DNA from: Effrenium voratum | Lineage: Eukaryota > Sar > Dinophyceae > Suessiales > Symbiodiniaceae | Assembly (NCBI GenBank): GCA_963377175.1 | Contig: CAUJNA010003798.1 | Span: forward strand, 294,001-358,000 | DNA: 64,000 nt | Direction of reading: 5' to 3' | Shown: one piece after another, positions 24,021 to 36,777 of the stretch | Position numbering within the stretch: the stretch's first letter is position 1 | Layout: each line of letters opens with the position of its first letter | Notes under the pieces: model-generated | Database searches by the model: none | What the model was told of the DNA's origin: nothing | The model's input: only the letters and a program-made list of their open reading frames with translations | Made by a program: the position numbers and the translations under genes

Positions 24021-25917
24021 GGGGATATGACTGGATTCACTGGATCCCTTCAGAGTTCTCCTAAGATTTCCCCTTTGGGTTGATTTACATCTCGGGGTGA
24101 TGATGTTTAAAGAAAATATATAGGGAACCCTTTTTAGGTGGTTGCGTTTTGAGGGGCTCTCAAAGTTACTTGTAGGGGAGGTTTCCCTTCAAACCACCCT
24201 TTAGAGGGTAATTTCGAGGATATCACTTGTGGTTGGACCTAGACTGACAGATCAACATGGAATCCGACTCCTAAAAGCCATCGAGGAACTTTTTTGTGGA
24301 GGGATCTCCTTTTCGGGTTTCACGTTTCCAACTAAATGGAATCTGACAGGAGGGTGTTGGAAAATTTTCCTCTTGAAAAGGGCAGTACATGCTTGGAAGG
24401 AGGGTATTTGCCCAAACCAAATCAACATGTTCGCCGAGTGTTTTTTCTTTTAAGCAACCAGTGAGGTGGTTTGGATTGGTTTGGATTTGAGCCCCTGGTT
24501 CTTGAGTAAATGGATTTGAAACCCCTGCAAACCTCCAATTCGAGGGTAGCTGATTTGTTGAAGATTCCTGAAAGTTAAGGCCAGGTCCGCACAGTGAAAA
24601 CCATTGGTTTCCGTACTTTTGGTGTTGTACTTGAGGAGTTTCTAGAGGTTCTCCCATCGTTCTTTGCTCTGGGTAAGATTTGCTTTGGGATTAGGTTCAG
24701 GAATAGCAGTGGGATTAGGTTTGAGATTCGGTTTGGGATATGGTCGGGTTTGGTCCTTTGTTTGCTTGGTGGGTGTTGAGGTTGCAGCTGAGTTTGATCT
24801 CGACCTGGCGTTTGCTTGACTGCGGCTTTTGGGCTGCTCTTTCTTCGTGGATATGAGTCAAAGCTAGAAATTCCTTTGGAGGGGCCTCCAAGATTGGCCT
24901 GTCGGATTGTCAACCAAAGATGTCGTATGAGAAGCTGGGAATTAGAGCTAGACGAGGCCGCTGACTAAAATCTTCAACGCTCCAGGTCGGCGCGCTTTGG
25001 TTCTGAAACGTTTCAGGAGTTGTTTAATTCAGGAGTTGTTTGGTTGGAAGCTGCCCACTAAAATATTCGCACGTTTCAGGCGAGTTGTTTGGTTCTTTGG
25101 TTCTGTTCCCTTTTCGCCAGAGAAAGGGGTTCAACCTCAACAGGGCTCCTTAAAAAATACATTTTGCAACCATTTGAAACATGGTTTTTTCCACCAAAAT
25201 AAAGTTGGAAACCACCATTTACAGGTTGCAATGTTCAGGTGTATAATGCATCCGGATCCCTGCTCAAGATGAACCCCAAAAACTCCCCGAGCCCTAAAAT
25301 TTCTTTGGTTGGTCTCTGCCCAAGTGCGGGGTTAGCAGCGTAGGGTTCAAACGCCGGGTTTCAGCATAGTGTGGCTTTTTTGAGGCTACCCCTTTTTTGG
25401 TGGTGAAGGGAAATATAAAGAAAATCACCATTTTGGCAGGTCCCCTCAAACAAGACACCCATATTGTCTTTTTGTGGGTCCACTTAGAAAGGACAGCATC
25501 AAATCAAACTAAGTCCAAGACCCGCGCTGTCTTGTGGGGGGGTGGTGTTTTCTTCTGGTGTCGCTTTCTCAGGTAAGCCTTAGTTGATGGTTTGGATTGG
25601 TGGTTTGGATTTGGATCTGAAACCACCCCAATCCAAGCCACCTACCTCCATCAGTAGAGGGAACTTGGTAGCTGGTTTCTGGTTGCCTGCTTGATTTATT
25701 GCTTGCTTTCTTGCTTGCTTTCATGCTTGCCTGCCTGCCTGCCTGCCTGCCTGCTTGCTTGGCTTGCTTGATTAGTTGGTTAGTTGGTTAGTTCATTGGT
25801 CAACCAACCAAACAACCAACGATGCCCTTTTCTCGCATAGAAATCCACTGGGCATCTGAGTTCGTCTTTCTGCTTAGGTTCCTGGTTACTTGCTTGCTTG
25901 GTTGCGCCGACTTTCAG
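24021..25917. other. Host intron-like DNA
   Basis: No exon recognised. It contains a TTTGAAACATG...TTCAGGTGTATAATG repeat copy (25169-25248; others at 38090 and about 41380) and a CTGCCTGC/CTTGCTTG tandem tract at 25690-25770. Confidence 0.45.
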
Positions 25918-26064
25918 GGCAGGGCCTGCTGCTGGTGGTGGGCTGCTCGCCGGACTTGGCGGAGCTCTGCGTGCCCCAGCGCCGCTTTCGCCGGGTCCTG
26001 CGGGCGCCACCCCTGCGGAGCCCACAGGAAAATCCCGGGAGCGAGGGGGCGGAGGAAGAATTCG
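25918..26064 (+). CDS. Exon candidate of plus-strand host gene
   Basis: It follows a TTTCAG|GG acceptor. The open plus frame reads GQGLLLVVGCSPDLAELCVP and continues to about 26060. It is GC-rich and protein-like in this frame only. The possible donor (GGG|GTGGCT) coincides with the first unit of the G-rich minisatellite. The family is not recognised. Confidence 0.45.
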
Positions 26065-27290
26065 GGGTGGCTGGCTGGCTGGCTGGCTGGGTGGGGTGGG
26101 TGGGGTGGCTGGGGTGGGTGGGGTGGGTGGGGTGGCTGGCTGGCTGGGTGGGTGGCTGGCTGGCTGGGTGGGGTGGGTGTGGGTGGGGTGGCTGGCTGGC
26201 TGGCTGCGTGGGTGGGGTGGGTGGGGTGGCTGGCTGCGTGGGTGGGGTGGGTGGGGTGGCTGGGGTGGGTGGGGTGGCTGGGGTGGGTGTGGCTGGGTGG
26301 GTGACTGGGTGGGTGACTGGGTGGGTGACTGGGTGGGTGGCTGGGTGGGGTGGGTGGGGTGGCTGGCTGGCTGGGTGGGTGGCTGGCTGGCTGGGTGGGG
26401 GGTGGGTGGGTGGGGTGGCTGGCTGGCTGGCTGCGTGGGTGGGGTGGGTGGGGTGGCTGGCTGCGTGGGTGGGGTGGGTGGGGTGGCTGGGGTGGGTGGG
26501 GTGGGTGGTGGCTGGGGGGTGGGTGGGGTGGCTGGCTGGCTGGGGGTGGGTGGGTGGGGTGGGTGGGGTGGCTGGGGTGGGTGGGGTGGCTGGCTGGCTG
26601 GGTGGGTGACTGGGTGGGTGACTGGGTGGGTGGTGGGTGCTGCTGGCTGGGTGGGTGGGGTGGGTGGGGTGGCTGGGGTGGGTGAGGTGGGTGGGGTGGC
26701 TGGCTGGCTGGGTGGGTGACTGGGTGTGACTGGTGGGGTGGGTGGGGTGGGTGGGGTGGGTGGGGTGGCTGGCTGGCTGGGTGGGTGGGGTGGCTGGGGT
26801 GGGTGGGGTGGCTGGCTGGCTGGGTGGGTGACTGGGTGGGTGGCTGGGTGGGGTGGGTGGGGTGGGGTGGGTGGGATAACTGGCTGGCTGGGTGGGTGGG
26901 GTGGGTGGGGTGGCTGGGGTGGGTGGGGTGGCTGGCTGGCTGGGTGGGTGACTGGGTGGGTGACTGGGTGGGTGGCTGAGTGGGGTGGGTGGGGTGGGTG
27001 GGGTGGGTGGGGTGGCTGGCTGGCTGGGTGGGTGGGGTGGGTGGGGTGGCTGGGGTGGGTGGGGTGGCTGGCTGGCTGGGTGGGTGACTACGTGGGTGAC
27101 TGGGTGGGTGGCTGGGTGGGGTGGGTGGGGTGGGTGGGGTGGGTGGGGTGGCTGGCTGGCTGGGTGGGTGGGGTGGGTGGGGTGGGTGGGGTGGCTGGGG
27201 TGGGTGGGGTGGCTGGCTGGCTGGGTGGGTGACTGGGTGGGTGACTGGGTGGGTGGCTGGGTGGGGTGGGTGAGGTGGGTGGAGGGAGGG
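26065..27290 (+). repeat. 1.2-kb G-rich minisatellite (GGGTGGGGTGGCTGGC type)
   Basis: It is built almost only from GGGTGGGG, TGGCTGGC and GGGTGACT blocks in a higher-order order (~70-110 bp superunits). Regular GGG and GGGG runs on the plus strand could form G-quadruplexes. The long reading frames across it (Gly/Trp/Val or Pro/His/Thr) are artefacts. It lies in an intron just after a candidate exon. Confidence 0.9.
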
Positions 27291-27684
27291 TACCTTCCAT
27301 TTCCATTCTTTCCAGACGTCCTTCTTTCTGAAAAGCCTCCAGCCCTGGGGAAGCAACCGGCTTTTGAAAAGAACAATGGTTGAAAATAATGGACAAGGAA
27401 TCAACCCCTAGAACTCCCCCTCGTCTCCGCAAAAGAACGATGTACCCCCAACTGGGAAAAGCTTGACTGACTCCAGTGGCCAACTCCGAATGAAACCCGG
27501 CCAAAGGCTAACATACACGACTTGTCGGGTGGAATTTGGATTATTTTTGTTTGCTTTAGGTCTGTCTCTGTGTGTTTTAGAATTTTGTCCCATGGGAATC
27601 TATCACTACTGGCAAAATATGTTTATTCCAGGGGCGTATCCGCAAATGGAAGCTGAGGGGCCCCGTTTTGTTGATCCCGTGAGG

Positions 27685-27790
27685 AGGTGGAGGACTTGAT
27701 GGCTCTGGCGCACGCCGAGCATCCGGAGCTGGAGATCCAAGGCCTGCTGCACGGAGGCGCGAGGAGCTCTCGCTCGAGTCGCTCGCGTGG
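27685..27790 (+). CDS. Exon candidate of plus-strand host gene
   Basis: The open frame reads EDLMALAHAEHPELEIQGLL and then a Ser/Arg-rich segment. The end at CGTGG|GTGGAT gives a GT donor in the phase needed to join the next candidate exon at 29603. The family is not recognised. Confidence 0.5.
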
Positions 27791-27835
27791 GTGGATCGCT
27801 GAGGTTCGGAGCGGTTTTCTGGAAGCGAGGTCACC

Positions 27836-28450
27836 CAGCTAGGTGCCCGTTTTTTTTTAAAACCCTTTTTTGGGTGGGAGGATTCCCCTACTAAAATAGA
27901 CTACAGAGAAAAGTTGGATTGATTTTTGGGGGGTGTTTCCCCTTTTGGGTGTGGGGAGGGAGGTTCAACCCACTGGAGGCTTGTTAAGCCACTGCGGTTT
28001 GGAGGTCTTGAAGGGACCCATTCTGGAGAAGCCCAGGGATACCCTGCTAATAAGCTGTGGTTGATTCATTTTGGTTTTAGGGGACTTGCAACCATGCGAA
28101 GTGGGTTACAACCAGGCTTACAAACCACTTAGCTAACTCCCAGACCATCTAAGTACCCCAGGTCACCCAGCTAGGTGCCCTTTCTCACCCAACTTCCTTG
28201 GTTGGGAGGGTTTCCCTACTAAAATAGACTACAGGAAAGAGTTGGTACCCTTATTCTAGCCTCTCGACCTAGGAAGGGACCCAGTTGAATTTGGTGGTTC
28301 AAAGTCAACTTGTACTTAGATGGTCTGGGAGTTAGCTAAGCGGTTAATAACCCTGTTTGCAACCCACTTAGCATGGCTGTAGGTCCCTTTAGCCAGTGTT
28401 ACTAGCCACTTGGCTCACTCCAAGACCATCTAAGTAGGGCTTCATCTATC
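27836..28450. repeat. Intron block with CTAGGTCC-family and TACAACCAGGCTT repeats
   Basis: It has a partial CTAGGTCC-family copy at 27836-27920 and a fuller one at about 28159-28272. CTTAGC(T/C)AACTCCCAGACCATCTAAG occurs at about 28127-28151, with an inverted copy at about 28317-28340. The same sequence is also at about 31900-31924. Confidence 0.6.
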
Positions 28451-29602
28451 CCAGGTGCTGCTTGGATCGTTTCTTGTGGGTAAATTGGAACCCACCCCGG
28501 AACACCACACCGCTCCAAACCACCCAAAAGCGGGGGAAGCTGATTGAAGGGACTGAAATTGATGGAGAAGATCCGCTGAAACCACCAGTTGGGATTCAAC
28601 TCATTTCTTCCCCAGAATTGGTTCCCCTTTTGATTTTTATTTGTTTGGGGGCTCCTTTTTGTTTTTTTACTAGCCAGGCAAAAACATGTTTTTTTGCTGG
28701 GGGCTGGGGTCCCAATTTCAGCCAAGATTTCTAGGATTTCGTCATTCCGAAGTGCTGGATTTCGTCCAGCACAGAGCCGCGGAGCTGAAAGTATTTATCC
28801 AATTTGCCGCCAACTGGTTACGGACCTGGTGGCTTACGTCAGCTTCCATTGGCAGGGTACCTGGGAATGAACCGCCCCCTTTAATGACGCTACAAGTTGG
28901 ATGGTTCAGTTCGGAGTCAACTCATTCCCGGCCATCTGGCAACCAGGTTTGGAGCTTTGGAGGCTTTCCAAGCAGCCAGTCCTGGCGAGAGTGCGGAAAG
29001 TTGGTGCCCAATTGAGCCTACCCCCCGTTCATTCGTTTTGGTCTTGCTCACCTGCGTGAAACGAGCTGAGGTAGAGATCAAACCTTTTTCGGGTTCCTTT
29101 TTTTTGGTTACCCAAGGACTTAAACCCAGTTCCCCTTTTGAGGACAACCACCCCTGTGTTTCAGTCTCCTTGGAGCAATCAAATAGTGGAACCCTGATTG
29201 CAAGAAAATGCATATATAGTGAGAGTGTGGTCAACTACAGTGGGGGTGGGGAGGTGGCACAAGCGGTGGACAAGTGACTGATATGTTTGTTTTGGTTCTT
29301 TTCTTTTTTCCGGGGAGAACATAAAAAGACTACCAGATTTCCCCGAGCTATGATCATGTAGGGGTGTCTCCACATGGTGTGCTGTCAACTTACACACAGC
29401 CCATGAACTCTACTGTGGATGGACAAAATCCTGCACCACCCAAGAAACCCTGGAATGATTCCCCTGTACATACCAACAAATCATGGTTTCCCATGGTTTC
29501 AAGCTGCGAACGGATTTCGCAACCACAGTATGGGTTCAACATCAACCTATCGCAGCCGAGCTTTTCTCTGGCCCCGCCATTCACACCTGACTCCCCGTCC
29601 AG

Positions 29603-29696
29603 GGCCTTCCGCTTCCTCGAGCTCCTCCTCACTGACCTCCCCCGGTGCGGCGGAGGCGCTGGACGCGGCCCGGCGGAAAAGCGGAGCGGAGAAGCG
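29603..29696 (+). CDS. Exon candidate of plus-strand host gene
   Basis: It follows CCAG|GGCC. The frame reads AFRFLELLLTDLPRCGGGAG and ends at GAAGCG|GTGG with a GT donor, phase 0. Its first base completes the codon left by 27790, and its end is in phase with the next candidate at 31660, so three islands join in frame. Confidence 0.5.
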
Positions 29697-29749
29697 GTGG
29701 TCCAAACTGGGATCCCAGTTGGCGGATCCAAGCCAATGGGTCCAAACTT

Positions 29750-29885
29750 GGGTTGTGGTTGATCACTCGGGGGTTCTCCAACCGCTTCTGTGATACTTTT
29801 GGGAATCCTTTGTATGAAGAAAATAGTCTTTGGGGTTAGGCCCTTTCTGTTGTATCACAGAAGTGGTCATTCCCCACAGCCCTGG
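29750..29885 (+). repeat. MITE-like repeat, GGGTTGTGG...CCACAGCCC family
   Basis: About 135 bp. Ends are roughly inverted: GGTTGTGG...CTTCTGTGATAC versus GTATCACAGAAGTGGTCATTCCCCACAGCC. Copies also lie at 41827-41969, 44678-44781 and, inverted and shorter, about 47915-47995. Confidence 0.7.
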
Positions 29886-30984
29886 TCCAAACCAATAGAA
29901 GCGGTCGGAACCCAGATGGGTACAAAGGTTTATAAGGATATGTGGCTATGGGTCAAAACCGATGGTACGTACCGTTTTGGTTAATAAATGCACCACCCGT
30001 TTTAGAACCTATTTTAGTGGTTAGATTGGTTGATGCTCGCTGGGGGTACGACTTGGATTTTGACCCATGGCCCGGTGAGTCGGCGATTGTGTTGTTGTGG
30101 TTGAACCATGTTGCATAGAAGCCAGCTACCATTTTGGGGTTGTACTCGTTGCATAGAAGCCAGCTACCATGTTGCATAGAAGCCACAAATCGTGTTTGTT
30201 CGTGTCTTTTTTATTCCATTTGCCAGGCCGAGAGCCAGCTCGGAGTTGCTCAATATTATGTCCGGCCTTTAAATGATGGCTAACTTGTCCCATGTCAGAA
30301 ATATATCATATTTTTAGTAGTTTACCCCAATTGTCATCCCGTGCAAAGACCCTTTGCGGGGGGGGGGGGGTGGCCCATCCAAATATTGTATTTTTGATTG
30401 AGTCTTTGCTTGGCGCACATGTGGGGTACACAAAAAACACAGTTTCAGATTCTGGATCATATTTGCTCTGCCTCAAGAATACCAGATCATTTTCGAGGAG
30501 TCCCAGATGAACTTGATGTTCCGGGGTATTTTTCGGTGGCTTCTGTTCGTGAGGTGTGACCCCATTGCAGAGAATGATTCCTGTTGAGGGTATGTTTGGA
30601 TGAATGGTTAATCGGAAACACTGAGCGTTTCCTAATGAAGGGGCTCCAGCTTGCACCAAATGCAGTATTTGTTAGGCACTCTTTTAATATGTGAGAACCC
30701 ATTCAAACGGTCGCCCCAAAAGGGCGGTGAAGACCTGTAAGAGATGAAGCAATTGACCATCGCTTTCGTTGGCTCATGGACCGGAAAGCAAGGCGAACTG
30801 GGGACCGGGGGGGGGGGGGTGGTAACTCCCTGAACCCCTTACCCTCCCACCAGCGAACATGGTTGGGTGCACAGACCCCTGTAGAAAGACGACTTTCCTC
30901 TTGGAAAGGGCCTTTTTGCACTTCCATGTTAGTTGGAGGGTAAGGCCTGAAGTGCTTATCAACTTGGCTTATCCTGCGCTTATC

Positions 30985-31125
30985 CAGAGATAGGCCCCCC
31001 CATAGCCCCCATAGCCTCCATAGCCCCCAGGGGCTCCCATAGCCCCCATAGCCCCCACAGCCCCCATAGCCCCCATAGACCCCATAGACCCCATAGACCC
31101 TATAGACCCCATAGCCCTAGGGGTC
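30985..31125 (+). repeat. CCATAGCCC minisatellite
   Basis: Degenerate tandem CCCATAGCC / CCCATAGAC units over about 140 bases in an intron. Confidence 0.8.
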
Positions 31126-31659
31126 CATGATTGGTAAACTTGATCACCCAAAATCTGGGTGCTTTTGGTCCCCCAAAGGCGTGCCTCTTCTTCGTCTTTT
31201 TTGTTTTTTTTTGGGGGGGGGTCCCCGCAATGTGGTTTCCTTTCAACACCAAGTTAGAAAAAGACACACTCAGAAGGGGGCTTGTTCAAAGTAGTGGACC
31301 CAGCTCATGCTTAGTTTGTTTTTGCCTTAAAACCAACCCCCAAAAACGTACCCCTCAAAAAGACCTACGCCTGTGCCCGAGAAATCCCCAGCCGGAACCT
31401 CCTGAAACTGCTGGTTGATCCCTTCAAAAACGGGGGAAACAAAGATGGTGGGTTTTCCTTTTGGTTTCCTTTGAAGCTTTGAAGGAGTACACACTGTTGA
31501 ACCCTTCTTGAAAGCTGCTTCAAAGAATCGCTCGGGCAGAGACCCCACAGCTTCCAGCTGAACAAAAAGGGGCCTGGGTCAAAATTAAACCAGGATCTGG
31601 ACCGCCGGTTTTGGTCCATTCCACGGGCAAGCCATTTCGGATCCGTTTTGACTCCCCAG

Positions 31660-31752
31660 CCAAAAGAGCCTCGGAGCCCCGGCCTCGAGGCCAGCCTGCG
31701 TTCGCTGGCGCTGCTGGCGCCGGTCCTAGAGAAATTGCCCCACGCGCGGCTG
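31660..31752 (+). CDS. Exon candidate of plus-strand host gene
   Basis: It lies between CCCCAG and a consensus GTGAG donor (CTG|GTGAGC), is 93 bases long and open in frame 0. It reads PGLEASLRSLALLAPVLEKL then PHARL, a good amphipathic helix. It joins in phase with 29603-29696. The family is not recognised. Confidence 0.55.
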
Positions 31753-31928
31753 GTGAGCTGGCGCGGGACTCGCCCTCGCCGAATGGAATCGATGGCGATC
31801 GGGGCAAGGGAACCTACTCAGATGGTTTTGGACGAATCGCTAAACGGTCAGTAACCCTAGGCTGGCTATAGGGGACTTACAACCAGGCTTACAAACCACT
31901 TAGCCAACTCCCAGACCATCTAAGTACC

Positions 31929-32050
31929 CTAGGTCCCCCAGCTACGTGCCCTTTCTCTACCAACTTGTTTGGGGGGCAGGGTTCCTCTACTAAAATAGAC
32001 TACAGAAAAAGTTGGTACCCTTATTCTAACCTCTCTACTGGAGGACCTAG
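31929..32050 (+). repeat. CTAGGTCC-family introner-like repeat, full copy
   Basis: It begins CTAGGTCCCCCAG and ends ACTGGAGGACCTAG, so its ends are 8-bp inverted repeats. The body carries GTGCCC, a T-rich then G-rich hairpin, AAAATAGACTACAG and TTGGTACCCTTATTCTAAC. Confidence 0.8.
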
Positions 32051-32152
32051 CACCACCAATGGAAACAAAGATGAGCCAGATATGCCTTGTTTTATTCTTA
32101 CTCGAAAACAAACATAAACCGAGTTTAGCCCATCGTGGCGATTGTGGCTTGT

Positions 32153-32194
32153 TGTATAATTATTATTAGTATTATTAGTATTATTAGTATTATT

Positions 32195-32239
<45 letters not shown>

Positions 32240-32265
32240 GTTATTATTATTATTATTATTATTAT

Positions 32266-32312
<47 letters not shown>

Positions 32313-32341
32313 TTGCTATTATTATTATGATTATGATTATG

Positions 32342-32374
<33 letters not shown>

Positions 32375-32399
32375 GTTATTGTTCTTATTATTATTATGT
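32153..32399. repeat. TTA/TAG trinucleotide microsatellite
   Basis: Pure and interrupted (TTA)n, (TAG)n and (ATG)n blocks. The homopolymeric Asn or Ile/Ser reading frames here are artefacts. Confidence 0.9.
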
Positions 32400-32459
32400 C
32401 CCGTGTTCAGGTGATTTCGAAGGACGCTGATTCGGCCAAACTTCAGAGGGCAAAGAACC

Positions 32460-32590
32460 TCCATGGTCAAATGGAGGCAACATGGGTGTGGGTCAAAATT
32501 AAACCAACAGGGGACCGCAGATTTTGGACCATGTTTCCACTTACAGGGCAACCCATATTGGGTACCTATTTTTGACCCACAGCCACATTA
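32460..32590 (+). repeat. MITE-like repeat, GTGGGTCAAAATT...TTTTTGACCCAC family
   Basis: About 110 bp with inverted ends. Related copies or fragments lie near 29948-30068, 31576-31640, 34012-34125, 43490-43596, 47826-47912 and 49534-49605. Confidence 0.65.
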
Positions 32591-34244
32591 ATACCATGGG
32601 GATGCGGTCGCTGGTGTAGATGAACAAGTCATTTTTAGTTTTCGTAGCACTTGCGATGGAACCAAAAGTTGCGCGACGGATCCGGTTCCCGGAGGTATCG
32701 GAGAGGTGGAAGGGCAACTCCTGCCCGAGCGTAGCTTGCTTTTTGCGTAACGGCGGCCTTCCAACTTTTTTGCCGAACGGGATTGTTCTTGTGCGGCTAC
32801 GGGGAAAATCCCGGCATTGCCATACAAACGGCTTGCCGTTTTTGTAGCTGTCCTTTTTGATGTTCCTTCGTTGCCCCTTTCAACGAGCAAAGCGTTTTTG
32901 TGGAAGGTCTGGCCCAGAAACAAACACTCCAAACTGGCTACACATGGCTCATCGTCAGGATGTTTTTGGTTCTTAGAGCTCTGCCATTGTTAGGCTGAGG
33001 TCAATGGAACACGACATAGATCGCACGGCCAGCTGACGGGCCGAACTAGGTCCATGAGTGCTCAAAAAGCAAGACAGAGGTCTAATCCAAGCCTCGCTGA
33101 AGGATGGGGTGGATCTGTTTCTGCGTTTCTCCATGTTCCCTCCCTAAGCATAGCTCTTTTCATTGTTGGCCCGCCTAAGGGGCTTCAGGGCTCATGCGAT
33201 CCGCCTTTCCTTTGATCCCTGAGTGCCTGCCGCCGAAAACAGCAAGGGGAGTTCTGCTGAAAGCCTCGGTGGAATCTTCCCTTCGGCCAAGGATCTTGAA
33301 ACTTGCTGGCGCTCAGGAAGGAATGAGTTGGAATGACCCCGAGATCAACCAGCCCCCTTGGTTTCCTTAAAGGCGACCCCCAGGTTCATTCCCTCATTCC
33401 CTAGCGACGTGTCGATCCGGCTTTCGGTTGGTTTTTTTCGTGAGGAATAGAAGTGATTTTCATTTCAATACTCAATCTTGGCTTGGTGGTTCCCTGCCAT
33501 CGCCTTCGGTTGTTTTCAGCTTTTCAGGGTTTTGTGCACTAAGCCACTACAAGCCCAAGTTAGACTCTTAGGGGATCTGGGAACAGCCCAATTGAGCTTA
33601 CAAAGTGCTTCCAGGCACCACTGTAGTATGCACCACTATAGGTGTTTTCAGCTTTTTAGGGTTTAGTGGTAGTTGAACGACTACAAGTTACCACTCTTAG
33701 CAGGGGATCAGGGAACAGCCTGCTTCCAGGTACCACTTCCAGAAGGCAACCAGGGGAAGCCATCAAACCTGGAGGTAAGAAGCCCTGGATACCTGAGTCT
33801 TAAGCCAGGGGGTTCACCGATCGAGAGGCAGCCAAAAGGAAACCGTTTTTTTCTTTTTTTGGCGATCCCATCTATTTTGAGACACACCCATTTTGACCTG
33901 AAACCCTCTGAAATGCTGTTGTTGTTTGAGGCAGGTGCTTTCAAATACTGAGTCTGAAGCTCAACCACTCCGGACGGGACCATGGAGCCTAATTCTGTCG
34001 GGTTCCATATGGGTATGGGTCAAAATTAAACCACCCGGAATCGGACCGCTGGTTTTAGTCCATTCCATTTACCCGGGCAAGCCATTTTGGAAACGGTTAC
34101 CCTATTTTTGACCACCACAGCCATGTGTTCACAGGGCATCTTGCGATAGGTAGGGAATGAGAAATGGAAAGAACCTTGCGATTCTCTTCACCTATTTTTG
34201 CCCCACCGCCAGAGTTGGGGTGGCTCCAACTTAGCGGGAGCCAT

Positions 34245-34370
34245 GGCAAAAATTCCTCCGCGAGGTCCTCGGACCTGGGCTTCGCCAGCCCCGCCAGCTG
34301 GGCGCCGCAGGGCGCCGGCATGGCCGCGCTGGCCGGGAACGCAACGAAACGGCTCGACGGCCGCTTTTTT
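34245..34370. CDS. Exon-like island (strand uncertain)
   Basis: A GC-rich island. The plus frame reads SDLGFASPASWAPQGAGMAA; a minus frame reads AQLAGLAKPRSEDLAEEFLP, which is equally protein-like. Position among other plus-strand islands favours plus, but I cannot decide. Confidence 0.25.
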
Positions 34371-36088
34371 TTTCCGGTTCGGCTTTTCGTTTGTTTTTTT
34401 GTTCTTTTCTTTTTTTGTCCGGTGACCATAGGCGAGTTCCACGGGTTTTCTGGGGGAAGGGGGGGAGTTCTGGGGGTTTTGTGCTGGGATCATCCATTTC
34501 GCCAGTTTAGGCCACCTATGAACCTGACCGGGTGGACGACAACTTGTCTCTGGACCTGGTAAGCAGAGATGCCCCTGTAGTCCTTTTTTGGGGTAACCCC
34601 CTTTGGGTGTCAAAGGGAAAGAAGCCAAACTCGAGGGTCCATGACCCTTGCAGGAAGCCATGATAATGTTGACCCCGGGTTAATAAACCCCTCCCACTAT
34701 TAGGCGGGTGTTCCCTCCAAAAGTGATGAATCCCCACTAAAAGGGGACACCCCCCTATTAATCAACCAGGGGTTTATTAATCCGGGGTTAACATTATGTC
34801 CATGTGCACATGGAAAAAGTGGCCCATGGTTGAAATGAAGGCTGAACGGAAGACTGCAGATCCCCCACTCAGAAAAAGAAATCAAGTGCTCCCGGCCCCC
34901 CAGACAGGCCGCCCCTCCGTGAGCCACGGGAGCCACTGCCCGATTTTTTCCCGTAAGGTGTTCCTTGCCCATCCGGAATTCTCCCTGGCAAGTGTGTCTC
35001 AAAGTTCGGACATCAACCATCTCAAATCTTCCTCTAGACCAAGATTGGCTGTTCTGTACTTTGATCCATTCGAATGACTTCCCATCAAGGGGGAGGAAGC
35101 AGATAGCACAACCTCCCCATTCAGGCCGGTGGTTCTTGAAGATCCAGCCAGAAGGGGGTCCACCAATTTCGAGAAGCTCCATTTTCCGGATTTCCCCAAG
35201 AGGCTCCCCTGAAACCTCCAAAACGGCCGTCCAATCCGAGCGTCGAGGCTTGTAACTTCATGGAGCAGTACATCCAGGCGAGGTCCCTGTGCACTCGAGG
35301 GGCCAATTCTGACTGCTGGGTTGGAGTTTGAGACCTTGACATTTTTTTGGGGACATCAAGGGGTTTTCCACTAAGCCCACAAGAGTGTTTATGTGTTTTT
35401 TTTTTGCAGAGGGGTCAACAGAAGCCAAGCATTGAAAGGCCAATTGCATAGTTGTTTTGTTGATTACACCCATTCCGCTGGCACATGACTTTCCACTTCG
35501 AAGTCACCCCGCTAAGTGGTGGGTTAAAGGGACGCCTCCCCAGTGTCTGCCTCTGATAACCCCTAGACTAGCCAAACTCATGATCCCAGTTCCAAGCATG
35601 GAAGTAGACCATGTCAGGTTCTGGAGACTACAATCTGGCAAAGGCCCCAAATGTCCACTCCTTGGTGGAAAACGGCTCATCGCTTTCGCGGTTTGCCCTT
35701 GGTTCATGGTTTAGACACCGTACGACACACGGATCCAGGCGTCCAATGCAAGCCTTGCTTGGATCGATCGTCAGCATTCGCATTGCAGCCATGCGGCACT
35801 TAAGAAGGTCGTGTGTGGCTCTCTAACACATAATGTTGGACCTCCTTTATTAAAAGTACTCGCTATTGTAGATTTTGTTTTTCCTAATTCAGAATCCTGT
35901 GACTGTTTTAGGGGTTCGCTATTGTGGCAAGTGTTTTTTGTCCCCCCAGGAAAAAATACAAACATAGCTTTTTTCTTCGCTTTCTGGATTTGCTCGGGCT
36001 CAGGCTAAACTTGCTAAGCCTTGGTAGCTCCTGTTGAGCTGGAGGCTGGTTCTGAGCTAGAATTGGGAATTTGTTTTCTTGAAGTGGC

Positions 36089-36505
36089 TCCCAAACCATC
36101 AAATTTAAGATAACTTCTTTACAAAAAAGTGCGGGCAAACAATCACACAAAGGGGGGTGCCCACAAGAGGCCCAAATCCTCTTTAATGCGATTGTTTTGG
36201 GGTCCTCTTTAGTGTCCAGTGGTTTCGGGGTTGCTGAAAACTGAAAACCAAAGCCTCAGCCTTTTACTTTTAAAGAAGGGGACTCATCCTAAGCTCTCCC
36301 CAGCTCAAAGGTTAAAGGCCTGAAATCTAGGAAATCGATTTTGCAAGTTGTTCCCAAACCATCAAATTTAAGATAACTTCTTTACAAAAAAGTGCGGGCA
36401 AACGGTCACACAAAGGGGGGCCCACAAGAGGCCCAGATCCTCTTTAATGCGACTGTTTTGGGGTCCTCTTTAGTGTCCAACTGGTTTCGGGGGTTGCTGA
36501 AAAAA
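36089..36505 (+). repeat. Direct duplication of ~150 bp
   Basis: 36089-36240 and 36345-36505 share AAAAAAGTGCGGGCAAAC, CACACAAAGGGGGG, the AGGCCC(A)GATCCTCTTTAATGCG stretch and GGTCCTCTTTAGTGTCC. They are nearly identical and only ~100 bases apart, so it is a recent local duplication. Confidence 0.75.
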
Positions 36506-36777
36506 CGACCCTTGGCAATACTAAAGTAAGTACTGCCCCTCCCACACCCCCAGGATCTCCCTAAAGAGAGTCCCGCCGACTGGTTCCACTGTTCCAGGGG
36601 GGGGGGGGTCACACTAAACAGAGTCCAACACTACTATAAGAGCCTCCAAAAAAGCATGGGGGGGGGGTTCTGGGTACCATCAACAACATATCACCTCATG
36701 TACATGGGAGAACACTGTGTGTGTTTTTATCGCCCCATGTATTCTGTCCCTTGCTTTGTGGGCGCAAATCTTTGCAG

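Noticed and set aside
25886..27404. Long open frames of ~500 codons (Pro/His/Thr or Gly/Trp)
   Set aside because: They arise from the periodic G-rich minisatellite, open in several frames on both strands.
32021..32575. Asn-rich or Ile/Ser-rich proteins
   Set aside because: They are translations of a TTA/TAG microsatellite.
34700..35221. 173-codon minus-strand frame
   Set aside because: It starts and ends in unlike sequence, has no motif I know, and other frames are also open. It could be an old transposon piece, but there is not enough to support a gene.
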